64,000 nucleotides of DNA from Panicum virgatum (GCF_016808335.1 NC_053147.1:19826913-19890912), one strand, 5' to 3'; positions 48,401 to 58,911 are shown, counted from the stretch's first letter. Made by a program: numbers and translations. The notes: generated from the sequence alone by a model not told the origin.

Positions 48401-48942
48401 GTATACCCAAAGTCGGGTAAGCCTTGCTGAGTATTAGTATACTCAGGGTTATTGTTGTACCCTTTTTAGCAGGTTGCGTCCCCGCTGACTTCGAGGAGGT
48501 CTGTGCATCCTGGATTGGACAGCTGCTTCCTCCGGGTTGGACCGTCGAGTGGGCCCCGTCTTCCCCATGAAGGTTGGGCAGGTTGGCGTCACATCGGTGG
48601 GCAGGATGTGGAGCTCACCTTTTATCGTCGTCGTAGTTATCGTTTTGTATTTCGAACTCAGTTTTAAACTTCCGCTGTGTTTTAAACTCTGTCGCTTGTA
48701 TTAAAACTTTTATGTAAAACATGTGTTGTAAACTAATTTGAAGATTTCTGTATGCTGGTAACACCTGTGCTCGTCTTCGTACGGGTCTAAGTGCAATTGT
48801 GATCCTGGAGTACAGTAGTTTAATCGGGATTTTACCCGACAGCCTGTCAGGTTACACCGTTTTAAGTGCACAGTAACTTGATTAAGTATTAAGATTATGG
48901 TTAGTACATTTAAGCCGGTTTAATTTGGACGGTGCTGCTACA
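45463..48942 (+). mobile_element. Solo LTR of a long-LTR gypsy family (3480 bp)
   Basis: Starts TGTAACACCCC, ends GGTGCTGCTACA, with a perfect 5-bp duplication GGGAA on both sides (45458-45462, 48943-48947). The uninterrupted target is visible in the other copia copy at 53150-53180 (AGTCCGGGAATAAAACCC). Contents: AAGTTGTAGATCT near 45630, a GC-rich zone 45860-46680, a donor-like GTGAGCTCA at 46194-46202, an acceptor-like TTCGTGTAG at 47335-47343, an exon-like stretch ending GGCAAGCCCCG (47469-47479), then the GTAGAAGTCGAGTG and GGGTAAGCCTTGC landmarks. No pol or second LTR, so it is a solo LTR. Confidence 0.85.
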
Positions 48943-49152
48943 GGGAATAAAACCCTTAAGCCACACAGCTTGCCCGACGGCCTCATAACATGCCACGAAC
49001 TTAGCTTGCATCGTAGATGCTGCTGTAAGTGATTGCTTAGAGCTTTTCCATGAAATCACTCCATTTGCAAGCATGAAGACACAACCTGATGTCGACTTCT
49101 TAGTGTCAACACAACCTGCAAAGTCGGCGTCTGAATAGCCAACTAGGTTAGG
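48943..49152 (-). pseudogene. Copia RNase H, N-terminal part (interrupted copy)
   Basis: Encodes NLVGYSDADFAGCVDTKKST, SKQSLTAASTMQAKFVACYE and AVGQAVWLKGF, continuous with 45462-45185 once the solo LTR is discounted. Confidence 0.85.
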
Positions 49153-49155
49153 CCA

Positions 49156-49393
49156 AATTCGCGAGTTACTGCAGCACCTGTTCGTTTTACTGTAGCATCG
49201 CGGTTTAGTCCCGTACTGGAAGTTGAAGTGGACCCAGACCAGCTTATAAACCAGGCTCAGGGAAGCTGAATAACTCCGGTTGCAACCTTTTGCGCAAAGC
49301 GAGGACGAAAGCGCAAGAGAGTTACTTAGCAGGTGTGGTTTACTCAATGTGCAGAGTAGATCTTAGCCGTTCTCCCGGGCCGGGTCGTTACAC
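49156..49393 (-). other. Unidentified segment inside the copia remnant
   Basis: On the minus strand it begins TGTAACGACCCGGCCCGGGA directly after a scrap of copia protease (49490-49394, with VHVTNSPQGLSG text after an in-frame stop) and ends where RNase H starts. The TGTAACGACC start is LTR-like, but no matching end or duplication was found. It replaces the missing integrase and RT. Confidence 0.4.
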
Positions 49394-49481
49394 GACCCTG
49401 AGACTTCGGGCCCCCCTTCTTATAGTCCGCACGCCAGACAATCCCTGTGGGGAATTAGTAACATGAACAGTGGCACCTTAG

Positions 49482-49717
49482 TCAATCCACCAAGTACTTA
49501 TGGAAAAAATATGCATAAAAGGACTCGTGGACTAAAGAAATAATGTTGTCATTACCTTTCTTAACGCACCACTTCTTAAACTCCTCACAGTCCTTAGTGA
49601 TGTGGCCTTCTTTGCCACAGTGGTAGCACTTGAATGTCTTAGAGGAAGAGGAGCCATCTTGCTTAGGACTATCATAGGGTTTCTTACCCTTCTTATCTTT
49701 CTTGGAGCGAGAGACCA

Positions 49718-49803
<86 letters not shown>

Positions 49804-50525
49804 CTGCGACCACCTTGTCTAATGTGGTTAACAAAATCAGGGTTCTGAGTGCGAAGCCTTTCTTCCTCTTGGACACACTTAGCCATGAGAGTGGTTATGT
49901 TCCACTTCTGATCACTACCATTGTAGTTTACCTTGAAGGTCTCAAAGGCTGGTGGGAGTGAGATCATAACATGGTGAAGCAATGTAGCATCATTAAGGGG
50001 GCAATCGAGGTCCTGAAGCTTATCCCTCATGTTGACCATCCCCATAATGTGCTCTCTGACATTGCCTTGCCCGTAGTACTTAGAATTCATGAGCTGAGAC
50101 ATGAGAGTATTGGATGCGGCCTTTGCAGAGCCCTTAAAGTACGTCTCAATGTTAGTCATGAAGCTCTTAGCATTCTTAGGCTCCTTCTCAAGCGCTCCCC
50201 TGATTGTGGGGCTGATGGTCAAGTCCATGACCATGAGCGCCACTCTGTCGGAGCGCTCCCAACGCTCTTTCTCCTTCTCATAAGCAGCGGTGCGCTCAGC
50301 AAGGGATGTGTCATCAGTCCCTTGTGCAACTAGTGCTATAGGAGCTGGGTCTCTCATAGAGTGGTCCTTATCCATCATCACCAGAATGAGATGGATCTCA
50401 CGGCTCCATCTGGCGAAGTTATCGCCAGAAAGCTTCTCCACACCATTGACATAAGCTATGATGCTAGCGGGAGTGGGATCTGAGTATGAATAAATAAACA
50501 AGAATTTAATCAGTAATGACAACAT
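49482..50525 (-). CDS. Copia Gag with zinc knuckle and poly-Asn tract
   Basis: 347-aa frame from ATG 50525; the true start may lie after an acceptor near 50480 (TACTCAG). Motifs: VEKLSGDNFARWSREIHLIL at the N-terminus, MSQLMNSKYYGQGNVREHIM and the SLPPAFETFKVNY block of UBN2-type Gag. C-terminally a CX2CX4HX4C zinc knuckle (CYHCGKEGHITKDC) follows a Lys-rich stretch. Between them is a run of about 28 Asn encoded by a (GTT)n/(AAC)n microsatellite at about 49718-49802. Gag forms the particle and binds RNA. The element lacks RT and integrase, so it would depend on others. Confidence 0.85.
49718..49802. repeat. (GTT)n microsatellite, about 28 units
   Basis: Uninterrupted GTT on the plus strand (AAC on the minus strand), read in Gag as polyasparagine. 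Confidence 0.95.
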
Positions 50526-50569
50526 AAATAAATGAATTAATCAGCATTGGCCAGATTAAAATATGAACA

Positions 50570-50790
50570 AAGTAATTTGCATCACCGTTGGGCAGAAACA
50601 AATTAAACACTTATTTAACTCATGAATAATATTTTGCATCACCGTTGGGCAGAAACAAAATAATCTTAGCATAATGAACGGAGCGGAAACTTAATTTTGC
50701 ATCACCGTTGGACAGAAGCAAAATAAACTTAAATTAAAGTTAACAACTTATGACGATTATTTAATAACAACATTGGTCAGAAATTAAATA
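50570..50790 (-). repeat. Degenerate repeats of about 60 bp in the copia leader
   Basis: TTTGCATCACCGTTGGGCAG recurs near 50576, 50634 and 50697, with a weaker AACATTGGTCAGAAA near 50770. It lies upstream of gag in the element's own direction. Confidence 0.75.
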
Positions 50791-52174
50791 AATGCCCAAG
50801 ATAAACTTTAAACAATTCCAAATAAAATTCACGTTGGTTTCATTTACTAAGAATAGTAACTCATAAAATTTCTCATAATTTTCAGTGTAAACATGCCCAA
50901 AATTAAATTCATTCGGAGCTTATGTGAATTTAAACTAATTATACACTGAAAATACAATTCGGAAATGAATAAACTGAAGAAAATACGAAAATTCAGGAGG
51001 GCCTAAAGCTTAGTGGGCTCGTGGCACAAAATCCGACAGGCCGGCCAAGTGGCCCAGCCCCCCCCCCCCCCAGTCCGCCTGGGCCGGCGGCCCAACAGCC
51101 AATGGCTGGGCCGGCCATTCGGCCCGGCGCGGCTCCCCTAACGGACCAAAGATCTGAGCCGTTGGATCTCCTAACCCTTAATCCGACGGACATGAGTGAT
51201 TTTCGTGGGTATAAAAGGACTGGCCGAATCTCATGGCAAAACCCTAGCTCATTTCTATTTTCTCCTCCCCTCTCTCCACTGAGCAGCCGCCGCCGCTCCT
51301 CATGGCGTCGCCGCCGGCCTGAGCCGCAGCGGCCCTTGCGCCGCGTGCGCACATGGCGCGGCATGCCGGAGCAGCTCATCCGGCGGCCTTACAGCGCGCG
51401 CGTATCTGTGCCTTAGAGCTCGTCCTCAGTTTCTTGTCCCTTGAGGCGTGGCCGAAGCGGCCGCGGCGGCAGAGCCGGCTCCGGTGGCCTCACGGCGCCA
51501 TGGAGTTGGCCGGCTTCCACGGTCGCCGGTGTCGCGCCGAGCTAATGCCAGTGTCCCGAATTCGCCACCACGGTTTTTGAGCTCCGCTGCCGTTAGGTGC
51601 GCGGGTGTGACTGTGGTGGTGCGGGCGCGGCCGTGACTGATGACCGGCCTTCGAGCCGCCTTTTTTTTGTTGTTTCTTATGCGGGCCGTGGCGGCCCAGA
51701 GTCCCATGGTTTCTTATGTCGTGCCGCCGCGGGAGCCTCGTTACCCCGCGCGGCCGTAACTCATGGCTGGCCGTCGAGCCGCTTTTTTTTGTGCTTCACG
51801 GTGGCGGCTCAGAGCCCCATCTTTTCTTATGGCGCGCCGCCGTGGGAGCCTCAGAGCCCCGAGAGGCCTTATTTTCTTATGGCGCACTGCCGCGGGAGCC
51901 TCGGAGCCCCGCGCGGTCTTATGGTGCTCTTATTTGCTTGCGGATCTGAGGGCTTTGGAGTTTCTGATGGGTGGGAAACATTGGATCTAATATTTATTCA
52001 TTTCACCTCCTTATTTCTCGGATCTAGTACTGAGCATGCGAGATCGACATTGAGAACTTATAGATCTACTTGAAACATGAACTAAAATTTGAACCGAGAG
52101 TATAAACCAACCAAGATCTAAAACTGGATCTAGATCTAGGGTTCTAATGGCTCACGGAGTAGATGTTTAGGCGA
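50791..52174 (-). other. Copia 5' leader
   Basis: AT-rich to about 51000, then GC-rich. From 51600 to 51930 it has diverged repeats of a unit with GCCGCCGCGGGAGCCTCG and a T run. An in-frame Gag start is not visible in it, so an intron is possible. No host gene. Confidence 0.5.
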
Positions 52175-52185
52175 CTGATACCAAA
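52175..52185 (-). other. Copia primer-binding site
   Basis: On the minus strand the LTR end CTACA is followed by TTTGGTATCAG, which contains TGGTATCAG, complementary to the 3' end of initiator methionine tRNA. This marks 52186-52721 as a 5' LTR for the gag-containing unit. Confidence 0.7.
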
Positions 52186-52721
52186 TGTAGGATCTAAACA
52201 TGCTTAGAACTTAAAACTTAAACTCATATGAGATCTACATCTACTTAAGTACGCACAACCCTTAAGTAAAACATGAGAAAGTTAGATCTAGACCAGCGAG
52301 TAGTGGCATCGGGTTCGTAGCGGATGCGCTGGCCATCTCGGTCGGCGTAGTCGTCGGCGCAATAGTACTCGCCGGAGTCGTGGAAGTCCGCGGCGGGTAC
52401 CGGCGTCCTTCCAGCCTCCAGCGACACTGTCCCCTCGGCGAAGGCAGGACGAAAGCGGGGCGGCGGTGACCTTCAGGTGACTCCAGCGCCGCCGTAGATC
52501 GGGCAGCTGTAGGGTGTAGGGTTAGGCCTCTGACTAGGTTTTTTACTACTGTCAAAACTGCCGGCCCCCACCCCTATTTTATATGGTGTTGGGTGACCTG
52601 GGGTCACAACCATGGGGTGGTTGGGCCCCCGATCAGGGCACTTAACGGGCTTCTTTTGGATTTGTTCTCCTTTCCCGTTTCTTCTTCTTATCAGCATTTT
52701 CTGACCAGCGAAATTCCAACA
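52186..52721 (-). mobile_element. Copia LTR, middle copy
   Basis: TGTTGGAATTTCG...GATCCTACA on the minus strand, with TATAAAATA at 52583-52575. It has a primer-binding site on its inner side and an RNase H 3' end on its outer side, so it serves two element units. It differs from the left copy by small deletions. Confidence 0.85.
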
Positions 52722-52893
52722 TTCTTCCCTTTGGTCTAAAGGTCGATAACTAAAGCCATACTTAAAGTAGAGTTGTGTAAAGAGACAATGTGTCACAATA
52801 GTGAATTAATCCCATTGTTACACAGTTATCCACGGTACACAAACTACTCATCCTGATGGGAGATGGTTGTCTCATGACCCTCTTGTTCCAAGA

Positions 52894-53377
52894 TCACAGG
52901 CTATCCGATAATCCCATGCCGGCAATAAGTTCATGAAAGTTATTGGGAGGTAAGCCTTTCGTTAATGGATCCGCGAGCATTTCCTTAGTACTTATATGCT
53001 CTAACTCAATAGTATGATCTTGGATTCTATCCTTTACAACAAAATACTTAATATCAATGTGCTTGGCAGCACCACTCGATTTGTTGTTGTTAGCATAGAA
53101 AACTGTGGCTTTATTATCGCAGTATAATCTTAGTGGTTTGCTTATGCTGTCTACCACTCTTAGTCCGGGAATAAAACCCTTAAGCCACACAGCTTGCCCG
53201 ACGGCCTCATAACATGCCACGAACTCAGCTTGCATCGTAGATGCTGCTGTAAGCGATTGCTTAGAGCTTTTCCATGAAATCGTTCCATTTGCAAGCATGA
53301 AGACATAACCTGATGTCGACTTCTTAGTGTCAACACAACCTGCAAAGTCGGCGTCTGAATAGCCAACTAGGTTAGGC
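52894..53377 (-). pseudogene. Copia RNase H fragment (uninterrupted copy)
   Basis: Open frame of about 160 codons: NLVGYSDADFAGCVDTKKST, LTAASTMQAEFVACYEAVGQ, LRLYCDNKATVFYAN, KHIDIKYFVVKDRI, ADPLTKGLPPNNFHELIA. The upstream part of pol is missing; at 53378 it joins LTR sequence directly. Confidence 0.85.
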
Positions 53378-53570
53378 ATCTAACTAGGTTTTTGCTACTG
53401 TCAAAAGTGCCGGCCCCCACCCCTATTTTATATGGCGCTGGGTGTCCTGAGGTCACAACCATGGGCTAGTTGGGCCCTCGATTAGGACGCTTAACATGCT
53501 TCTTTTGGATTTGTTCTCCTTTCCCATTTCTTTTTCTTATCGGCGTTTTCTGACCATCGAAATTCCAACA
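53378..53570 (-). mobile_element. Copia LTR, partial right copy
   Basis: The first 193 bp of the LTR in the minus direction (TGTTGGAATTTCGATGG...), with TATAAAATA at 53432-53424. It breaks off within TCTAACTAGG and is fused to RNase H by an internal deletion. The outer flank is CTCCC. Confidence 0.8.
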
Positions 53571-53699
53571 CTCCCTACTTAAACAAGTGCACGAGTTTTT
53601 TTTATTTCTTTTTTTAATAGGGTTCTTTTTATTTGGCGGAAGGGGACGAGAAAAGAATTATTTATGGTCCAACTTATCAGGTTGGAGGCTAACTTTTTT

Positions 53700-54835
53700 T
53701 TTTAATCACAGAGAGCTCGCGTTTGTTGCGTCACCTCTGGTTCAGTGAGATCACGAATGACAGAGAAATTACAAGCTTTGGGAGGGGACCTACCCAAATA
53801 ACAGATTGATCTGGTTCCCAACTCAAACTAATGCAAGCAAGTAATTTCGAGAGGCATATGAAATTGTGTGGAGATCAAGTATTTTGCATCCCTGAACAAA
53901 ACAACACCAATGGACTGATCGTGCAAATTTGATTTGAGGGCGTTCACCAGGACTTAGAATGGGATTGCAGCATACCATGTAGGGAGGTAAACGGATCGAA
54001 TATGGACGGACATTATTGATATCATATTTATTTTTATATTTTTGTTTGAATACAGAGTCAGATACAAATAGTGTTAGTTTTTGCCGAATAAGGTTGTAAT
54101 GAATATCAATATTATAAAAATGTAACTTTTAGTATCCGGATACAGATTGGTTATGGATATTAAATATCCGAAATTAGATATGAACAGATAAAAATTCTTC
54201 CAAACCAGATCAAATTCGAATATGGTAAAAAAATATCCGTACCATTTACATCCCTGATACCATGCATGGAAGCAGCTTCTAGGGTGGCCAGGCATGCGTA
54301 TGCTTCAGCAGTGACAGAGAACATCATAAACCATTGGAAGATTGCCTGCGCTGGCAAGAACAGCTGGTACGTGATGATCTCTTACCAGGAAGCCCCAAGC
54401 TCCTGTTTTCTCCTTATCTAGAAAACAACCATCAAAATTAATCTTCCGGATGTCCGGCGATGGAGGAGACCGTTTGGTCTTATGAGCAGGCGCCATGCAT
54501 GGTGGATCTTACCTATTTAAGATAATATCAGAAATCATGAATCTAGCTCTGTAAATAACTTCCTCCATTTGCCTCATCTGTTCACCCACATTAGCTTTGT
54601 TTCCTGCATCCCATCAAGTCCACAAGAGACCAACGACGAAGAGTTTATCTTCTTTCAGCGACGGTACATATTTTTGTGTCGAATCCGGTTCCACGAGTGC
54701 CATTCTGATGGACTCCATTTCTACTTCTCTCCAACATCTCTTGACATACTTGCATTTGGAAAAAGAGTGACCCTCATGTTGAGGACTATTTTTATTTTAA
54801 ATTTCCAGGCATCATCGACCTTTGTTTCATGAAAG
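53700..54835 (-). pseudogene. LINE-type RNase H (RVT_3) pseudogene split by a MITE
   Basis: Minus strand. 54835-54540 reads EGHSFSKCKYVKRCWREVE, like the zinc-binding end of plant LINE proteins, with an in-frame stop. 54496-54305 reads KINFDGCFLDKEKTGAWGFL and VLASAGNLP, the RNase H core. SVTAEAYACLATLEAASMHG lies just before the MITE. Past it, NALKSNLHDQSIGVVLFRDA continues to about 53850. Stops and frame changes make it non-functional. Confidence 0.65.
53980..54256. mobile_element. Small hAT MITE (277 bp)
   Basis: Ends TAGGGAGGTAAACGG and, opposite strand, CAGGGATGTAAATGG, flanked by a perfect 8-bp duplication ATACCATG (53972-53979, 54257-54264). Subterminal GGATATCCGAA-like repeats relate it loosely to the two larger hAT MITEs. 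Confidence 0.8.
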
Positions 54836-54839
54836 ATGA

Positions 54840-56506
54840 TGTATAGTATCCTGCTATAGTGCTACTATGATGGAAGTGGCCCCTTTCTTAGCGCCGAGAA
54901 TGCTAGACGGGAACTAAATATACCTGATCACAGGCTATCCGATCCAGCCCGTCTGAAAAGAAAAAACCTGACCGACCCAACCTGATAATGCGTGAGCTGG
55001 GCTTGGACCGAAATTTCAACCCGACATAAAAAATAGGCTAGCAATTGGCTGAATTTTTTTTAATCCGAAACCTGACATGACCCGAATTTTATCCATACTA
55101 ACATGATTGATCATTCAATCACATTGAAGTTTACCCATATATACAAACATCACTATTTGGGAACTGCAAATCGTATTGTGCCCTACTCCTCATTTCATCA
55201 CCTCAGTCCTCAGCTTCTCATGCTCGTGGAATTCTTCCTTTTGCTGATCAATGAAAGTTTTTGCTGTTTTATCTTCATTTAAATTCTCTTTGTTTTTTGT
55301 GAGATCTCGTTTTGGAAATAGTACGAAAAGGCGTTACATCACAAGACACATGCAAATGTGCTCTTGAGTGCTAAACAAACGAGACATGTCATGCAGATCA
55401 TAGAGTTGTTAGAGGCCCATATCCAGCTTAATTAAATGCAAAGTTCGGACACCTAAAACCACTATTGGCAATGATTAGCACCTAGTGTTTTGGATTACTC
55501 AAACAGTGCATAGAATTGTGCTAGCCAATCAAGCAAACGATTAGCATTGCCGCATTAGTTAGGATCCTCGTTCTCTACCATTTATCCCATCTCGTCGGCT
55601 GTCACGCTAGCTAGCTAGGGCAAAGATAATAGGCGAGCGATAGTGGCAAGTCTAGCACTCAAACATTTTCGGGATAGGATTCTAGTTCTCAGCGACTCGG
55701 TGATAGTTGTTAGACATTTGTACAAGCAAAGGTTTCTGAATTTTCAAACAGTAGCCAAGTTTCAGGCACAAGCTAGGGCCGTGGAGAAATTTCACACACC
55801 TTGACGATGCTGAATAGTGAATACTACTACAAACGACTGTGATTCCCTCCCACGCCAGGGGAAAGGGAACAGCATTTTGTGTCGGTGCTGCTCGACTCTT
55901 TCTCCCACCTCTTCAGCGACGAGAAAACGACCGGCCGGCCTCGCAGCAGCCTGCATGGCAGTTATGAACGCGACGGCGACTCCCCATCCGCTGCTGACAA
56001 AGCCATCCATCCATCCGTCCATCTGACGCCGTAGTCACCAACCGGTTGTTATGCTAATCTCCGCGTGGCCACGGCCACATTCGTCGTCGCTGATGCTGAT
56101 GCAGCGTTAATGATAGAATCAATCAGAGATTCAGAGGACGAGGAATGTGGTAGTAAGAATGTGGTCAGTCAGATGCTTGTAACCGTTTCCTCCTTCCGGC
56201 AATGGCTGCAGCCGGCAGGTGATCTCACTCACAATCTTCACCTGCCACAGGGTGGGTGTAAAGCAAATAAGCAATGCAGGAGGAGCACGAGCATGCTCCA
56301 CGGAGGCACTGGTATCTTCCTTACCAAATCCCTCTTTGTTTCTCTCTTGGGTGTTACAGGAGTCAGTCAGAGCAACTTGGCAGTTCAGTTTGGCCGCTTC
56401 CTGCCACGTCGTGCGTGTACGGCGATACCACCATGCAAGGCTCTGCACTGAAAACGAGTACAAGCCTACAAGGAATCATTAAGCAGAACGATCCAAGCGC
56501 CCCGCG
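54840..56506. other. Intergenic, nothing firm
   Basis: Mostly AT-rich. At 55640-55800 one plus frame reads DRILVLSDSVIVVRHLYKQ, faintly like an RNase H fragment. A CCAT repeat lies near 56003. The last part is the promoter side of the DUF688 gene, with TTATTTAA at 56507-56514. Confidence 0.4.
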
Positions 56507-56594
56507 TTATTTAATCGGCGGGTTAGTGCAGTGCAGACGTGCAGCAGGTGGCTCCGGAGCACGGCAGTGAGCTCGCACCGATCGTGTCTGCGCC

Positions 56595-58286
56595 ATGGGC
56601 ATGGCCGACGCCAACAAGCGCATCAACCTCGCAGCGCCACTCATCTCAGTCCGGCGCCACGGCGGCGATGGCACCGGGCCCACGGGGTTGCCGGCGTATA
56701 GGGCGGACGACGCCACGTCGGGGCCCCTGCTGGGCCACACCGGCACAGGCGCCGTGCCGTTCGGGTGGGAGCACCGCCCCGGCCACCCCAAGAGCGTCCG
56801 CACCCGCCGGGCGCCGCCCTTGACGATCGCCGGCGCGCCCTCGCGCGTGGCGTGGAAACCGGCGGCGGTGACCGCGGCCTCCGAGCCCGAGCGCGCGCGA
56901 GACGAGGAGCGGCTCTCGGACGCGCTCTCCCGCGACGACGTGAGCTGCGTCACCGTGAACTGCAGCGCGACCGGGCTCAGCGACGCCGCGTCCGCGGGCC
57001 GCGGGGGCGGGGGCGCGGGCGGCGCCCGGCGCCCGCGGCAGCGTCATGATGGACCGCTTCCTGCCGGCCGCGCACGCCGTGGCGGCCAGCTCCCCGCAGA
57101 GCACCTTCCGGAAGGCCGGGTCCGCCCGGGACCCGACCACGCGATCGCCGGCAGTGCCAAGCAGCGCGCGCACGGGCGGCGGCAGGTCGCCGGCGCAAAG
57201 GCCTCTGCCGCTCCAACACCTTGCAGCGTATCGCCTGCCGCCGCTCCCTCCCGAAGGCAAGAACGAGGACGGCGGCGACGACGACGCCGGGTCCGACGCG
57301 CACAGCACGGCGGGCTTCGCGCCCAGGAGGTGCGGGTTGCTCCCCGGCCGGTGCGTGAAGAGCGCCAGGCTGCTCTCCCGCGGAGCGCGGCGAGTGGCAG
57401 GCAGGCCGTTCCTGTCCAGCGGCGGCGGAAGCCGGAGAGAGACGGATCCGCTGCTGCGGCGATCGCGGAACGGGCAGCAGCAACCGCAGCAAACTGGAGA
57501 CGATCCCGGCATGGTAATGGCATCGCTGCTACTGTTACATACACTCGCGTGCATGGACTTCAGTTCTTGCGTGCCGTAGAATTCACACAATTTCACATTC
57601 ATGCATTAACAATTCGCATGATCACATCTTCTTGTGGAACCTCGCAGCAATCGTTGGAGGAGGTGTACATCAAATCGCTGCTCCGATCAGGCGGCGGCGG
57701 CGGCGGCCTGATGGGACCGGCCGCCGCCGTGGCGTCGGAGCTGGATAGGACAGTGCGGGAGCTCTGCAGGCACCGAGGAGGACAGGCCGTCAAGCCGAAG
57801 GCGAGCCATCTGGGTCTCCTCCTGGTCCTCGACAGGTCAAACGAGGATTGCGGCCGCGGGTGCCACGGCTCGTCGGCGCGGAAGATCTCTAGAACCGGCG
57901 ACGCCGCCGCGCTGCTGCCGCCGGCCACTGCCGAAAGCTCGCCGAGCGGCGCCGGGAATAAGCTCGGGCGCGGCGTCGCCGACGCCGCCGCCGTCAAGTA
58001 CGGCTTCCCGCTGCTCCTGGAAGACGCGGCGGCCGTCGCCGGGCGCGAGATGGCGCTGTCGCCGCGGCCCCTGCTCTCGTTGCCGCTGCCCAAGTCGCCC
58101 TCGGAGTCGTGGCTGTCTCTCGCGCTGCCTTCCGTGTCAACGCGGCGGCCCCCGGCGGCGTCTTTCCTGGGCCTCCATGTGCAGTCCAAGAAACATGCTC
58201 CGCTGCCGTGGTGCTCCATTGATTCAGGCAAGGGCGTCGACCATGACGGGCAACGGCAGAGACGCGTGCACGATCTACAGAAATGA
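56595..58286 (+). CDS. DUF688 family protein, two exons, reading-frame break in exon 1
   Basis: DUF688 proteins are plant-specific and of unknown function. ATG 56595 (MGMADANKRINLAAPLISVR) starts the family-typical N-terminus, with AVPFGWEHRPGHPKSVRTRR as its signature. Around 57005-57040, in a G/C run, the frame must shift by one base. Family-like text then continues as SVMMDRFLPAAHAVAASSPQ, QHLAAYRLPPLPPEGK and FAPRRCGLLPGRCVKSA. Exon 1 ends 57513; the intron is GT-AG (57514-57647). Exon 2 (57648-58286, TGA) starts QSLEEVYIKSLLRSG and has PLPKSPSESWLSLALPSVS. As read, exon 1 has 919 coding bases, one too many for the frame. It is either a sequencing error or an inactivating mutation. TTATTTAA lies about 85 bp upstream. 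Confidence 0.75.
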   Translation: MGMADANKRINLAAPLISVRRHGGDGTGPTGLPAYRADDATSGPLLGHTGTGAVPFGWEHRPGHPKSVRTRRAPPLTIAGAPSRVAWKPAAVTAASEPERARDEERLSDALSRDDVSCVTVNCSATGLSDAASAGRGGGGAGGARRPRQRHDGPLPAGRARRGGQLPAEHLPEGRVRPGPDHAIAGSAKQRAHGRRQVAGAKASAAPTPCSVSPAAAPSRRQERGRRRRRRRVRRAQHGGLRAQEVRVAPRPVREERQAALPRSAASGRQAVPVQRRRKPERDGSAAAAIAERAAATAANWRRSRHGNGIAATVTYTRVHGLQFLRAVEFTQFHIHALTIRMITSSCGTSQQSLEEVYIKSLLRSGGGGGGLMGPAAAVASELDRTVRELCRHRGGQAVKPKASHLGLLLVLDRSNEDCGRGCHGSSARKISRTGDAAALLPPATAESSPSGAGNKLGRGVADAAAVKYGFPLLLEDAAAVAGREMALSPRPLLSLPLPKSPSESWLSLALPSVSTRRPPAASFLGLHVQSKKHAPLPWCSIDSGKGVDHDGQRQRRVHDLQK

Positions 58287-58564
58287 TGGAACCTACCCTG
58301 GCATTATGCTGTGCGTCGGCTTTGCGTGATCGTGCCAACTGTCAACTAGCTGCTGCTGCCTGCAGGTGCTTATCTAGGATATGCTGCAGAGATGGCTTCT
58401 TAGTTCGTACAGTACTTCTTAGTGATCTCTAATGTCGTATAGCATGCCCGTATCGACAATGTTCTACGAGGTAAGTTGAAATGTAAAATATAGTATATTG
58501 CTCATGCTGCGCAGTAATATATTGTTAGCATGTTAATACCATTTTAGCAGCAAACACAATTTGA
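58287..58564 (+). other. 3' flank of the DUF688 gene
   Basis: AT-rich, probable 3' untranslated region, no separate feature. Confidence 0.4.
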
Positions 58565-58566
58565 TA

Positions 58567-58823
58567 CTCCATGCATCCTGAAATGAGTCATTTTGTTTTA
58601 TACAAAGTCAAAGCAATCTAAGTTTGACCAAATTTAAAGAGAAGAATATCAATATATAATACATCAAATAAGTATATTGTGAAAATATATTTCATAATAA
58701 ATCTAATTATTCTCATTTGATATTCAAAATATCATTACTATTTTCTATAAACTCGATCGATCAAACTAAGAATAGTTTGACTTAAACCAAACAAAAATCT
58801 CTTACATTTCAAAACAGAGAGCG
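58567..58823. mobile_element. Stowaway-like MITE (about 257 bp)
   Basis: Starts CTCCATGCATCCTGAAATGA and ends ATTTCAAAACAGAGAGCG, a worn CTCC...GGAG-type inverted repeat, with TA on each side (58565-58566, 58824-58825). The inner CAATCTAAGTTTGACCAAAT and AGTTTGACTTAAACCAAAC are typical of grass Stowaways. Confidence 0.7.
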
Positions 58824-58911
58824 TACATAATCGATCATGTCTCAACAATGACTATTTATTAAAAAAAAAACTATTCAACCATCGACTTTGAAGAATGCAG
58901 ACCAAGGGAAG

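Larger units (their letters stand above)
44453..53570 (-). mobile_element. Copia retrotransposon array with three LTRs, one TSD pair
   Basis: Oriented on the minus strand. In that direction: partial 5' LTR (53570-53378), RNase H, 3' end, full LTR (52721-52186), primer-binding site, leader, gag, protease scrap, RNase H, 3' end, full LTR (45012-44453). Outer flanks CTCCC (44448-44452 and 53571-53575) form a 5-bp duplication, so the whole array behaves as one insertion later rearranged. RT and integrase are absent. A 3.48-kb solo LTR sits within the left RNase H copy. Confidence 0.85.

Noticed and set aside
55640..55800. Possible RNase H fragment
   Set aside because: One short phrase (ILVLSDSVIVV) is suggestive, but there is too little to call it.
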